From a virus, in the IMG/VR virus record IMGVR_UViG_3300042888_002296, positions 1 through 38,139 of that record: DNA of 38,139 bases; one strand, 5' to 3'. A model generated the notes under the pieces. It saw only the letters and a list, made by a program, of their open reading frames with translations, was not told where the DNA came from and searched no databases. Within the stretch, counting starts at the first letter, position 1, and the number at the start of each line of letters is the position of its first letter. The position numbers were made by a program, and so were the translations under genes. Positions 7,269 through 13,602 of the stretch are shown in pieces.

Positions 7269-7791
7269 TTGGTGCTCAAACGGTATTACCCTGCGACACG
7301 CAGACCCTACAATGATCCAGCGAGCCGCAAAAGCTCTACAAGTGGGTCAGTTCTTTCAGGAGTTCATTCCTTGTCCTGAAGAACTGCTCGATGCTGTGGC
7401 TAACTTAAAAACGAACGATGACATGGTGGCCAAGCACGGCTATTCCAGTTGGTATGACTTCAACATTGCCAACTGGGGCACCAAGTGGGATGTAGAGTCT
7501 AGCAATGTAGAGATCGAGGATGCTAACACTGTCACCGCCGGCTTTGATTCAGCGTGGAGCCCACCCGTTACCGCATACGAGCGATTGATGGATTTGGGCT
7601 TTGAGGTTGAGGCATTCTACTACGAGCCTGGCATGCAGTTCGTAGGCAAGTGGGACAACGGTAGTGACTACTGTGTTGAGTACGGTGGGCAGACCTCTGA
7701 GACTGTGCGTGACATGATCGGTGAGGAGCTGGACGAGTACTTTGGTATCTCAGAGAGTATGGCTGAGTGGGAAGAAGAGAACCAAGAGTAA
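7261..7791 (+). CDS. Api92-like ferredoxin-fold protein
   Basis: A 176-residue protein beginning MPNWCSNGITLRH. The MPNWCSN start, the central WGTKWD segment, and SAWSPPVTAYERLMDLGF followed by Y.EPGMQFVG are the recognisable pattern of the ferredoxin-like domain named after phage protein Api92. The family is widespread on phages and plasmids and its role is unknown. The ATG at 7261 overlaps the previous stop; a longer upstream frame is not used. A terminator hairpin follows the stop. Confidence 0.8.
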   Translation: MPNWCSNGITLRHADPTMIQRAAKALQVGQFFQEFIPCPEELLDAVANLKTNDDMVAKHGYSSWYDFNIANWGTKWDVESSNVEIEDANTVTAGFDSAWSPPVTAYERLMDLGFEVEAFYYEPGMQFVGKWDNGSDYCVEYGGQTSETVRDMIGEELDEYFGISESMAEWEEENQE

Positions 7792-7813
7792 CCCTACAGC
7801 GCACAGGGTTTTT
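7791..7813 (+). terminator. Intrinsic terminator
   Basis: ACCCT (7791-7795) and AGGGT (7805-7809) form a stem around a 9-base loop and are followed by a T run ending at 7813. It sits directly after the Api92-like gene and before the next promoter. Confidence 0.6.
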
Positions 7814-7815
7814 GG

Positions 7816-7844
7816 TTGCTCTGTGTGCCCTTTTGCGTTATAAT
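7816..7844 (+). promoter_or_regulatory. Early promoter
   Basis: TTGCTC-17-TATAAT, a weaker -35 than its neighbours. It drives the gene at 7881. Confidence 0.75.
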
Positions 7845-7880
7845 ACACACATGTTAAACAGCAAAGCAAAAGGAAGCAAA

Positions 7881-8306
7881 ATGCAAAACGTTACACGCAC
7901 AGAAGACGGCTACATGCTAAACATTACTGTAAACAAAATGTTTACTACATGCGGCGATGGCTATTGGAGCAACATTGCAAAAGAAGTGTTTGTAGAAAGC
8001 ATTAACATGTCTATTAGCACAGAGAACATTAATGATGAGGGTGAGGAAGCAGAGTACTGCGACGGCGACTTGCAGGCTTACTTTACAGAGGAAACGTGGA
8101 ATGACAGCTACGGCTTAATTTACACAGACAGCGAGTTTTTGGCCTGTGTACGCACTGCGCTAATTGAGGCGGGTATTAGCATAGAGGTAGCAGAGGACGT
8201 TTGCTACAGCGAACAAGGCATGCAGGGAGACGAGTATGTTAGCATGGACGCTTATGCGCTAGGGGACTATGTGCGAGCACGTATGCAAAATACTGTACAA
8301 GTGTAA
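7881..8306 (+). CDS. Early acidic hypothetical protein
   Basis: A 141-residue acidic protein (MQNVTRTEDGYMLNITVNKM...). The ATG at 7881 follows AAAGGAAGC and is preferred, although an in-frame ATG at 7851 lies at the expected transcription start and would add ten residues. The centre holds NINDEGEEAEYCDGD. It contains four Cys at varied spacing with no clear metal motif. Its composition (many Asn and Ile) differs from the Ala/Leu-rich neighbours. Confidence 0.75.
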   Translation: MQNVTRTEDGYMLNITVNKMFTTCGDGYWSNIAKEVFVESINMSISTENINDEGEEAEYCDGDLQAYFTEETWNDSYGLIYTDSEFLACVRTALIEAGISIEVAEDVCYSEQGMQGDEYVSMDAYALGDYVRARMQNTVQV

Positions 8307-8317
8307 AGGGTCTTTGA

Positions 8318-8346
8318 TTGACAGGGAGGCAACTCCCTGTTATAAT
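8318..8346 (+). promoter_or_regulatory. Early promoter with perfect spacer hairpin
   Basis: TTGACA-17-TATAAT. ACAGGGAG (8321-8328) and CTCCCTGT (8333-8340) form an 8-bp perfect inverted repeat with a GCAA loop filling the spacer. Followed by the leader ACATACATCGCAACAAGGAG. Confidence 0.9.
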
Positions 8347-8371
8347 ACATACATCGCAACAAGGAGCAGAC

Positions 8372-8524
8372 ATGAAACGTGTAGAAGTTGAGGAACTATT
8401 GCAACAGATGGAACAGTTTGCAGACTTCCTGTTTGCACAGGGCAAGGCCGGAGCAGGCAATGCAGTGTTGGACGCTGTGGGCTCTGTGGATGCTGCGTTG
8501 GAAGACCACGTGTTGGAGGACTGA
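8372..8524 (+). CDS. 50-residue early hypothetical protein
   Basis: A short helical acidic protein (MKRVEVEELLQQMEQFADFL...). Likely one amphipathic helix, an Ala/Gly hinge (GKAGAGNAV) and a second helix. AAGGAGCAGAC precedes the ATG. Function unknown. Confidence 0.7.
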   Translation: MKRVEVEELLQQMEQFADFLFAQGKAGAGNAVLDAVGSVDAALEDHVLED

Positions 8525-8525
8525 A

Positions 8526-8750
8526 ATGATTACAGCAGACAAGCTGACCCTACTGATCAACATGCCCACAGCCATGCTGGAGCAGGCACTGCCCAAAAAG
8601 AATCGCCCTAAGCTACAGACTCGCCGCTTCCTGGGCATTACTAACGGCGGAGAGTTCTGCTACAACGTGATAGATGAAGCGGGCACCCACAGCAAAGTAT
8701 TCCTCAAGTATGACCCTACAGCGGATAAGGTTTCTGCAACAATTGGTTGA
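8526..8750 (+). CDS. Early hypothetical protein
   Basis: A 74-residue basic protein (MITADKLTLLINMPTAMLEQ...). A helical N-terminal half is followed by beta-type sequence (RFLGITNGGEFCYNVIDEAG). It starts one base after the previous stop (TGAAATG) with GGAGGACTGAA. It ends TIG with the TGA stop inside the next -35 box. Confidence 0.7.
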   Translation: MITADKLTLLINMPTAMLEQALPKKNRPKLQTRRFLGITNGGEFCYNVIDEAGTHSKVFLKYDPTADKVSATIG

Positions 8751-8775
8751 CAGGTTGTCCAAACCCTGTTATAAT
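8747..8775 (+). promoter_or_regulatory. Early promoter overlapping a stop codon
   Basis: TTGACA-17-TATAAT. The upstream stop TGA (8748-8750) is within the -35 box. ACAGG (8750-8754) and CCTGT (8765-8769) form a 5-bp inverted repeat. Confidence 0.9.
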
Positions 8776-8806
8776 ACACACATCAACAACGTAATAAGGA
8801 AACACT

Positions 8807-9025
8807 ATGTTTGCATTTGGAGCACGTCAGATTGTGGGCAATGTCCAGCTCGAGGACATTCGCAAGGGCAGCATTGTTATTGTGCGGGGTAACTTTGGCA
8901 GCGGCCCCGAGGAGCGTGTGAAGGTTGAAGAAGTAGATAGCGACATTAAAAACGGCATGCCCGGCATCGACTACGACGGTCACTGGGCTTACCTGTCGCA
9001 AGTGCAGCGAGTGGTATCCTACTAA
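8807..9025 (+). CDS. Small SH3/KOW-like early protein
   Basis: A 72-residue protein (MFAFGARQIVGNVQLEDIRK...). The pattern KGSIVIVRGNFGSGPEERVK, then EVDSDIKNGMPGIDYDG and a terminal WAYLSQVQRVV is that of a small SH3-like barrel of the kind seen in many phages. No nucleic-acid partner can be inferred. Start follows AAGGAAACAC. Confidence 0.75.
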   Translation: MFAFGARQIVGNVQLEDIRKGSIVIVRGNFGSGPEERVKVEEVDSDIKNGMPGIDYDGHWAYLSQVQRVVSY

Positions 9026-9041
9026 ACTGTAGGGTCTTTGG

Positions 9042-9070
9042 TTGACAAGGCTTCAAAACCCTGTTATAAT
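9042..9070 (+). promoter_or_regulatory. Early promoter
   Basis: TTGACA-17-TATAAT. A longer inverted repeat AGGGT (9031-9035) / ACCCT (9058-9062) places the -35 box in the loop. The leader ACATACATCAACAACGCACT is shared with three other genes. Confidence 0.9.
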
Positions 9071-9101
9071 ACATACATCAACAACGCACTAAGGAACAAA
9101 G

Positions 9102-9368
9102 ATGAGCAACTATCCTAACATGAGCTACTGCATGAACGAGAACACCCTGGCTGCACTGAAGCAGGTGCTGGACGCTATGCAAGAGGAAGGCCCGCAGTTC
9201 CTGCGTGAGCTGAACCGTACGGAGCGCCGTGCGTTTGAGGAACTGTTCCACTACTGCGAGAGCTTCCTTACAATGAGCGAGGAACTGCAGGAGGAGTACG
9301 AGCAGGAGCAGCGTGACGGACAGCCCGATGAAGCACAAGAGTGGGCGGACTTTGACCCTGAGTGCTAA
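9102..9368 (+). CDS. Early hypothetical acidic protein
   Basis: An 88-residue, highly acidic helical protein (MSNYPNMSYCMNENTLAALK...). Its C-terminal half is Glu/Gln-rich (EELQEEYEQEQRDGQPDEAQ) and may form a coiled coil. Start has CTAAGGAACAAAG. No family recognised. Confidence 0.75.
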   Translation: MSNYPNMSYCMNENTLAALKQVLDAMQEEGPQFLRELNRTERRAFEELFHYCESFLTMSEELQEEYEQEQRDGQPDEAQEWADFDPEC

Positions 9369-9379
9369 AGGGTCTTTGG

Positions 9380-9408
9380 TTGACAAGGCACCAAAAGCCT
9401 TGTATAAT
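9380..9408 (+). promoter_or_regulatory. Early promoter with spacer inverted repeat
   Basis: TTGACA-17-TATAAT. ACAAGGC (9383-9389) and GCCTTGT (9397-9403) form a perfect 7-bp inverted repeat whose second arm reaches the -10 box. Confidence 0.9.
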
Positions 9409-9439
9409 ACATACATCAACAACGCACTAAGGAACTAAA

Positions 9440-9580
9440 ATGCAAAAGACTATCACTTCAAGCACTGGCGGCACTATTACTTTCACTAAGACTGGCCTGA
9501 TACACAAGGCCGGCACTGCTTACTCAGGCAAGATCGCTGCTGTTGAAGCTAAACAGAAGCCCGCCAAGAAGAAGGGTTAA
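9440..9580 (+). CDS. 46-residue basic early protein
   Basis: A short basic protein starting MQKTITSSTGGTITFTKTGL and ending AKQKPAKKKG. The N-terminal half looks like a beta hairpin; the tail is Lys-rich and could bind nucleic acid. Supported by its own promoter and AAGGAACTAAA ribosome site. Confidence 0.65.
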   Translation: MQKTITSSTGGTITFTKTGLIHKAGTAYSGKIAAVEAKQKPAKKKG

Positions 9581-9583
9581 TGG

Positions 9584-9612
9584 TTGCCCAAAAGGCAATT
9601 TGGGGTTATAAT
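9584..9612 (+). promoter_or_regulatory. Early promoter
   Basis: TTGCCC-17-TATAAT. TTGCC (9584-9588) and GGCAA (9594-9598) form an inverted repeat that includes the -35 box. It drives the gene at 9645. Confidence 0.75.
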
Positions 9613-9644
9613 AGATACATACTGAAACACACTAGGAGCTGAAA

Positions 9645-10031
9645 ATGGGTACACGAAGCATGATCGCACTGGAATACGCAGACGGCACAGTTGGGCAAGT
9701 TTATTGCCACTGGGACGGCTACTTGGATCACAACGGTCAAATCCTGTTTGTCAACTACACAGACCCTTTCAAAGTGCGTGAGCTGATGGACGGCGGCGAT
9801 ATGTCTAGCTTGAGCGACACTGTTGCAGGTTGCAGCTTCTACTCAGAGCGAGGCGAGAGCTGCCCTCAGCGTATGTACAAGGACTACGCAGAGTTCCGCA
9901 AGGAAGCACAAGGCGAGGAATATAACTACATCCTCCGCAAGGACGGCAAGTGGTATGTAGAGTTCTACGGCGAGTTTGACGGCTTGCTGAATGAGGCGTT
10001 TGCCTTTCAATCAGAAGAGGAAATGGAATGA
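9645..10031 (+). CDS. Conserved phage hypothetical protein (MGTRSMI type)
   Basis: A 128-residue protein starting MGTRSMIALEYADGTV. The opening, followed by the CHWDGY segment and then KVRELMDGGDMSSL, is a pattern I know from many phages and some plasmids, without known function. The fold appears beta-rich at the N terminus. Start follows AGGAGCTGAAA; the stop overlaps the next ATG (ATGA). Confidence 0.8.
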   Translation: MGTRSMIALEYADGTVGQVYCHWDGYLDHNGQILFVNYTDPFKVRELMDGGDMSSLSDTVAGCSFYSERGESCPQRMYKDYAEFRKEAQGEEYNYILRKDGKWYVEFYGEFDGLLNEAFAFQSEEEME

Positions 10032-10210
10032 GTAAAATGGCAGAACTGAGCTACGACATTGAGCAACTGTATATCGACGGGCTGAGTGCCAAGCGGATTG
10101 CGGTTGAACTAGATTGCCCGATCGAGATTGTATTGGCTGCACTAGAAGAAATGGGTGTGGCGGATACGCCACAAGACGAGGAGGTCTATAGTCCCTACTA
10201 CGGCGCCTAA
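10028..10210 (+). CDS. Small HTH-like protein
   Basis: A 60-residue protein. Residues 9-43 (from YDIEQLYIDGLSAKRIAVEL through CPIEIVLAALEEMGV) fit a homeodomain-like helix-turn-helix: helix, short turn, AKRIAVEL, turn, recognition-type helix. It could be a small DNA-binding regulator. It overlaps the previous stop by 4 bp (ATGA), so it is translationally coupled. Confidence 0.7.
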   Translation: MSKMAELSYDIEQLYIDGLSAKRIAVELDCPIEIVLAALEEMGVADTPQDEEVYSPYYGA

Positions 10211-10223
10211 ATCAACAAAACGG

Positions 10224-10253
10224 TTGACACCTCCGTCCAAACGGTGTTATAAT
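10224..10253 (+). promoter_or_regulatory. Early promoter
   Basis: TTGACA-18-TATAAT. ACACC (10227-10231) and GGTGT (10243-10247) form an inverted repeat, with a second CCG/CGG pair inside. The leader is unusually long (56 bp to the ATG). Confidence 0.85.
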
Positions 10254-10309
10254 TTAATTAATGCGAAATAGTTCGCAGTTACACACAGACATTCACATAA
10301 GGAGATACT

Positions 10310-10738
10310 ATGTCTAAATCTTTTACCCATGCTGGCGTTTCTAAACTGGACGGCGAGTTCAAAGTCCGTTTCGCCAATGACGCACTGCGTACCAAAGTGC
10401 TGATCAAGAACGGTCATACCGATATTGATATTATCGAGCTGAAACACGCTATGACCAAAGAGGACGCGGTTGCCTATCTCATGGAGATTGACTTTGCCAC
10501 TACTAACGGCGTGACCAATGCCGATGTGTTGGCTGCACTGGCTGCTGAGATCGACAAGCGTAGCGAAGTGCCTGCCAAAGAGCCCAAAGTCAAGGCTGAG
10601 AAGGCGCCTAAGGCCAAGCCCACTATGAAGGCCATTGAAGCCAAGGTGGCTGCAAAGAAGGCCGCTGCTCCTAAGAGCACTGTGAGCAAGGCAGAAGTCA
10701 TTGCCCAGCTGGCTGACATGGAAGACGCCCCTTACTAA
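10310..10738 (+). CDS. Early protein with Lys/Ala/Pro-rich tail
   Basis: A 142-residue protein. Residues 1-80 form a small alpha/beta domain (SKLDGEFKVRFANDALRTKV...). Residues 86-125 are a histone-H1-like linker (EVPAKEPKVKAEKAPKAKP...) that suggests nucleic-acid contact, and a short helix (VSKAEVIAQLADME) ends the chain. Start has AAGGAGATACT. Possibly an abundant early DNA-binding protein; inference from composition. Confidence 0.75.
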   Translation: MSKSFTHAGVSKLDGEFKVRFANDALRTKVLIKNGHTDIDIIELKHAMTKEDAVAYLMEIDFATTNGVTNADVLAALAAEIDKRSEVPAKEPKVKAEKAPKAKPTMKAIEAKVAAKKAAAPKSTVSKAEVIAQLADMEDAPY

Positions 10739-10801
10739 GAATAACCCCTGCAGTGTGCGTAGAGGCAATGTCAATAAGTCCTCTTCGATAAAGGATAATA
10801 A

Positions 10802-11020
10802 ATGAGTCGATTGTATTTGAACGCCCGTCCATTTGTTGTGTTTGATGCCAAGAACCGGCAGCACCGCAAATGGTTTGCTGACTTTAATAAGTCTGGCGCT
10901 TGGGGCCGTTGCCCTGTGAGGTTTATGTTAGACGAATCAGCTGGTGATCTGATTACTCAGATGCAACGTGGTTTGATTCAGCATTATGTCGATCGTGAGT
11001 TTGGCAAAATTAGTGCTTGA
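10802..11020 (+). CDS. Early conserved-type hypothetical protein
   Basis: A 72-residue basic protein (MSRLYLNARPFVVFDAKNRQ...). The RPFVVFDAKNRQHRKWF opening followed by an aromatic/glycine stretch is reminiscent of small proteins in T4-like marine phages. Ribosome site AAAGGATAATAA. It is 63 bp downstream of the previous gene with no clear promoter. Its TGA stop is within the following -35 box. Confidence 0.7.
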   Translation: MSRLYLNARPFVVFDAKNRQHRKWFADFNKSGAWGRCPVRFMLDESAGDLITQMQRGLIQHYVDREFGKISA

Positions 11021-11045
11021 TTTACCAGAATGTCTTCTCTATAAT
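11017..11045 (+). promoter_or_regulatory. Early promoter overlapping a stop codon
   Basis: TTGATT-17-TATAAT. TGA of the upstream gene (11018-11020) is part of the -35 box. It drives the HTH gene at 11086. Confidence 0.75.
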
Positions 11046-11085
11046 AGTTAATAACTGCACAGCAGTAACTATTAAGGAAGACAAA

Positions 11086-11355
11086 ATGAAAACGATTAAT
11101 CCAGAAACCAAAGCCGGCAAACTATTCACAGCATTGAAAGCAGGAGAGAAACTAACTCCAGCACAGGCTGCAAAGCGTTTCGGTATCAAGAATGTCACCG
11201 CTGAAGTCAGCCGCATTCGTCAAAGTGGTTTCGCAGTGTATGCAAACAGCCGCAAAGCCGGTAACGGTGTTGAAGTGACTGAGTATGTTATGGGCCAACC
11301 AAGCCGCAAGATCATTGCCGCAGGTTATAAGGCTATGGCTCTCGGCCTTGCGTAA
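11086..11355 (+). CDS. Helix-turn-helix DNA-binding protein
   Basis: An 89-residue basic protein. Residues 9-45 (GKLFTALKAGEKLTPAQAAK, then RFGIKNVTAEVSRIRQSG) fit a winged helix-turn-helix, followed by a wing-like hairpin (FAVYANSRKAGNGVEVTEY) and a C-terminal helix. This type is common in T4-like marine phages. It probably regulates transcription, perhaps of the early array itself (inference). The ATG follows TTAAGGAAGACAAA. Confidence 0.8.
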   Translation: MKTINPETKAGKLFTALKAGEKLTPAQAAKRFGIKNVTAEVSRIRQSGFAVYANSRKAGNGVEVTEYVMGQPSRKIIAAGYKAMALGLA

Positions 11356-11569
11356 GTAGAGAGTTCGCTCCGAAGTCCTGGGGGTAGTGTCCCAGGCAAA
11401 CATAGGGCCCTGCCACGCTGTGAAGCTGTTGCAGGGTCCGCCTTTTGTGTACTTCTGTTTGCTGTTTAGATATACTTTAGTACACATTTTTCAGGTCTCG
11501 AACCGCGTACAGCAATTCTTTTCTGCAGACTGCACATAGGCCCATAACGAGACGATTTTAGCACTCTGG
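11356..11569 (+). ncRNA. Structured noncoding stretch, possible small RNA
   Basis: About 210 bp without a gene. It has a hairpin CCTGGG/CCCAGG (11377-11382 and 11391-11396), then the terminator at 11405-11446. Transcribed from the promoter at 11017 past the HTH gene, this would give a structured 3' tail. Whether it is a separate RNA cannot be told from the sequence. Confidence 0.3.
11405..11446 (+). terminator. Intrinsic terminator
   Basis: GGGCCCTGC (11405-11413) pairs with GCAGGGTCC (11431-11439), nine pairs with one G-T, followed by CTTTT. It is the strongest terminator of the early array and ends the HTH unit. Confidence 0.7.
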
Positions 11570-11598
11570 TTGACAATTTGGTAAAACGGCCTTATAAT
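11570..11598 (+). promoter_or_regulatory. Early promoter
   Basis: TTGACA-17-TATAAT with the recurrent TTGGTAAAAC spacer. It drives the gene at 11623. Confidence 0.9.
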
Positions 11599-11622
11599 AA
11601 AGTTACACAGAAGGAGAAGTGT

Positions 11623-11814
11623 ATGGCAGAAGTCAAACTGAATGGACTGTACAAAGTCACAGTGACCGAATATGACTGTGGTGCGCAACGAGTTGATCCT
11701 AACGACACCCGCTTCTACACCACACTGGAAGAAGCAAAGGCCTACAAAGCACATTGGGAAACAGGCGGCGATCGTGAGTGCTACTGGCGGGCAGAGATCC
11801 AACATATTGGTTGA
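11623..11814 (+). CDS. 63-residue early hypothetical protein
   Basis: A small alpha/beta protein (MAEVKLNGLYKVTVTEYDCG...). A beta hairpin is followed by a helix (TTLEEAKAYKAHWETGG) and a final strand. It ends QHIG with TGA inside the next -35 box. AAGGAGAAGTGT precedes the ATG. Confidence 0.7.
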   Translation: MAEVKLNGLYKVTVTEYDCGAQRVDPNDTRFYTTLEEAKAYKAHWETGGDRECYWRAEIQHIG

Positions 11815-11839
11815 CAAGGCTTTGATTTGGTGTTATAAT
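11811..11839 (+). promoter_or_regulatory. Early promoter overlapping a stop codon
   Basis: TTGACA-17-TATAAT. The upstream TGA is at 11812-11814. The leader ACATACATAGACAGCAAGGA is nearly repeated at the next promoter. Confidence 0.9.
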
Positions 11840-11866
11840 ACATACATAGACAGCAAGGAGCACACA

Positions 11867-12115
11867 ATGACAGCAACATACATCGTCCAAATGAACATGG
11901 CAGACAAGGGTCAAGCAACCCAGTGGACAGACTGCCTAGACGCAAAATTTGCAACTCAAGAACAGGCACTGGCTCGCATCGAATGGATGAAGGGCGAATA
12001 CGGCGATCAAATCGAATACCGTGTCCGCACTGAAGTTCCTGCTACTCCTGCCTACTACCACAGCGAAGGTGGATCAATGTGGAACGGTGTTGGCCGCTCT
12101 TACACTGGCTGGTAA
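11867..12115 (+). CDS. Early hypothetical protein
   Basis: An 82-residue protein (MTATYIVQMNMADKGQATQW...). The strand-helix pattern (TYIVQMN ... TQEQALARIEWMKGEYGDQI) matches the helix-hairpin layout of the 11623 protein, so both may be the same small fold. It ends in a Gly/Ser/Tyr-rich tail. CAAGGAGCACACA precedes the ATG. Confidence 0.75.
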   Translation: MTATYIVQMNMADKGQATQWTDCLDAKFATQEQALARIEWMKGEYGDQIEYRVRTEVPATPAYYHSEGGSMWNGVGRSYTGW

Positions 12116-12127
12116 AGACCCTTTTGG

Positions 12128-12156
12128 TTGACAGGTCTTTGGTTTGGCAGTATAAT
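12128..12156 (+). promoter_or_regulatory. Early promoter inside a hairpin loop
   Basis: TTGACA-17-TATAAT. AAAGACC (12114-12120) and GGTCTTT (12134-12140) form a 7-bp inverted repeat with the -35 box in its loop. Confidence 0.9.
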
Positions 12157-12189
12157 ACATACATAGACAGCAACAAACAGGAGCACACC

Positions 12190-12414
12190 ATGTTTTACAG
12201 TCAAGAAGAGTTTGAAGCACAGATGGCAGAGTTGACTGCAAAAGGCTATGCTGACGATGTGGCCTACGACATTGTGCGACAGCGTGAAGAAGATGCTGCC
12301 GCTAGCGTCCAGGATCGCAAGACTGGTGAGTTCTACAACCCACAAGAAGCCTTTGACGCTATGATGAACAAGCCAGAGATCCTGGCAGTGTTCAAGCGTT
12401 TGGCCGTTCGTTAA
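12190..12414 (+). CDS. Early hypothetical helical protein
   Basis: A 74-residue acidic helical protein (MFYSQEEFEAQMAELTAKGY...). The segment GYADDVAYDIVRQREEDAAA is a clear amphipathic helix. AGGAGCACACC precedes the ATG. It shares its mRNA with the next gene (12427). Confidence 0.75.
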   Translation: MFYSQEEFEAQMAELTAKGYADDVAYDIVRQREEDAAASVQDRKTGEFYNPQEAFDAMMNKPEILAVFKRLAVR

Positions 12415-12426
12415 AAGGAGATTGAT

Positions 12427-12585
12427 ATGATGACACTGCGTGAAATGATGACTGAGCGTATTCTGTTTGCTGTTGATGAAGTCATTCTGGCCACAGAGTT
12501 CGACATCAGCCCGGACGAGATTGCCGAACTGAGCGACCTGGACTTCCTGGAACTGTATGAAGAAGTCAATGGATTTATTGGTTGA
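12427..12585 (+). CDS. 52-residue early acidic protein
   Basis: Starts MMTLREMMTERILFAVDEVI and ends EVNGFIG, with the TGA stop inside the next TTGACA. Strongly acidic two-helix pattern (ISPDEIAELSDLDFLELYEE). Ribosome site AAGGAGATTGAT directly after the previous stop. Confidence 0.7.
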   Translation: MMTLREMMTERILFAVDEVILATEFDISPDEIAELSDLDFLELYEEVNGFIG

Positions 12586-12610
12586 CAAGTTGGCAAAACC
12601 TTGTTATAAT
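12582..12610 (+). promoter_or_regulatory. Early promoter overlapping a stop codon
   Basis: TTGACA-17-TATAAT. TGA stop at 12583-12585. ACAAG (12585-12589) and CTTGT (12600-12604) form an inverted repeat. Leader ACATACATCGCAACAAGGAG. Confidence 0.9.
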
Positions 12611-12636
12611 ACATACATCGCAACAAGGAGTTGATC

Positions 12637-12849
12637 ATGGCTTACAAGGTTTTGGGACGCACAGAGGAACTGCTGGCAGGTTATGGCCCACGCAAAGGGC
12701 TCGAAGGACCGTTTATCTTCGGTGGCGGGCGTGTGCTCTACTATGATAAGAAGGAAGGCAGCTACTGGGATCCTAAGACTGACTTCTATGTGGAGCAGGA
12801 TGAGATGAACCAGTTGCACAACGAACTATTGAGGATGATGAATGTCTGA
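12637..12849 (+). CDS. Early hypothetical protein
   Basis: A 70-residue protein (MAYKVLGRTEELLAGYGPRK...). Glycine- and aromatic-rich first half (GPFIFGGGRVLYYD), helical end. The ATG at 12637 follows AAGGAGTTGATC. The stop overlaps the next start by 8 bp, so the two are coupled. Confidence 0.75.
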   Translation: MAYKVLGRTEELLAGYGPRKGLEGPFIFGGGRVLYYDKKEGSYWDPKTDFYVEQDEMNQLHNELLRMMNV

Positions 12850-13039
12850 TATTACAATCAACCCTGCACTCAACCCACTGGAAGTGATCATGGTTGAGGA
12901 CTGGATGAAGCAGAACAAGGCCACAGTCACAGCCTATACCATGACCCGGGGCAACGACTGCATCTGGGTCTATTGGTCCTATATGAACTACTATTTTATC
13001 TTCCGTGGTGGTAAAATCGTTGACATCCAGATTGATTGA
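12842..13039 (+). CDS. Early hypothetical protein
   Basis: A 65-residue protein (MSDITINPALNPLEVIMVED...). Helical first half, then an aromatic strand region (WVYWSYMNYYFIFRGGKIVD). Translationally coupled to the gene before it. The next promoter starts inside its 3' end. Confidence 0.75.
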   Translation: MSDITINPALNPLEVIMVEDWMKQNKATVTAYTMTRGNDCIWVYWSYMNYYFIFRGGKIVDIQID

Positions 13040-13048
13040 TTGTATAAT
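13020..13048 (+). promoter_or_regulatory. Early promoter inside a gene end
   Basis: TTGACA-17-TATAAT, lying within the last codons of the 12842 gene. The next ATG starts 7 bases after the -10 box. Confidence 0.85.
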
Positions 13049-13054
13049 ACATAC

Positions 13055-13258
13055 ATGACCAAACACTACATCTATCTGGAAACAACTGTGTGGCAAGAGC
13101 CCACACAGGCTAACCATGTCTATATCTTTACAGAGCCCCCAAAGACCCGGACTGTCAAATGCATCGGTTATGTGCAGGCAGGCACCAAAGAGGTGTTCAA
13201 GTTCAAGAAGCCCATGACCCTGGACCTCAAAGATCGCAAGTTCGAGGCCTTGACCTAA
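13055..13258 (+). CDS. Early hypothetical protein with leaderless start
   Basis: A 67-residue basic beta-rich protein (MTKHYIYLETTVWQEPTQAN...). The ATG at 13055 follows TATAATACATAC directly, so transcription should start at or next to the start codon and there is no room for a ribosome site. No downstream ATG would preserve the protein-like part. Function unknown. Confidence 0.7.
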   Translation: MTKHYIYLETTVWQEPTQANHVYIFTEPPKTRTVKCIGYVQAGTKEVFKFKKPMTLDLKDRKFEALT

Positions 13259-13278
13259 TAAATATTTGACTGTATAAT
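13250..13278 (+). promoter_or_regulatory. Early promoter with overlapping late-type motif
   Basis: TTGACC-17-TATAAT. The -35 box lies in the last codons of the upstream gene. The spacer contains AATAAATA (13257-13264), a late-promoter-like motif. The next ATG lies 7 bases after the -10 box. Confidence 0.75.
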
Positions 13279-13284
13279 AACACT

Positions 13285-13596
13285 ATGAACAAAACAATTG
13301 CACTGATCGCCGCAGCCTGTATTGCAACTCCTGCCCTTGCATGGGGCGATCGCGAACAAGGCGCCCTTGCTGGTATCGCGGCCACACTGATCTTCCAACA
13401 TATCCAGCGTGATGCACAGGCCCAGCAACCTCCTGTGGTTTACCAACAACCGCAAGTCATCTACGCACCTGCTCCTCAACCGCAGGTTATCATCCAGAAT
13501 CAATCCATCGTCTGCCCACAAGGGTTGGCACCCTTCTACAACCAACGATTCGACCGCTTCGGTCGTCCATTCTACATCTTCGACGGTTGCAGATAA
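13285..13596 (+). CDS. Secreted/periplasmic Pro/Gln-rich protein
   Basis: A 103-residue protein. Residues 1-19 (MNKTIALIAAACIATPALA) are a standard signal peptide with an ALA cleavage site before WGDREQ. The mature part has a Gly/Ala helix, then a Pro/Gln/Val-rich stretch (PPVVYQQPQVIYAPAPQPQV) and two Cys in the C-terminal half that could pair in the periplasm. The start codon lies at the predicted transcription start. A phage protein sent to the periplasm early may act on the envelope or on superinfection; this is inference. Confidence 0.75.
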   Translation: MNKTIALIAAACIATPALAWGDREQGALAGIAATLIFQHIQRDAQAQQPPVVYQQPQVIYAPAPQPQVIIQNQSIVCPQGLAPFYNQRFDRFGRPFYIFDGCR

Positions 13597-13602
13597 GGAT
13601 TC

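Noticed and set aside
10247-10864. Minus-strand 205-residue frame
   Set aside because: Antisense to two supported plus-strand genes and a promoter region; composition is a mirror of those genes.
11470-11545. A second tRNA suggested by GGTCTCGAACC
   Set aside because: The T-loop-like sequence on the minus strand has no matching acceptor, D or anticodon stems.
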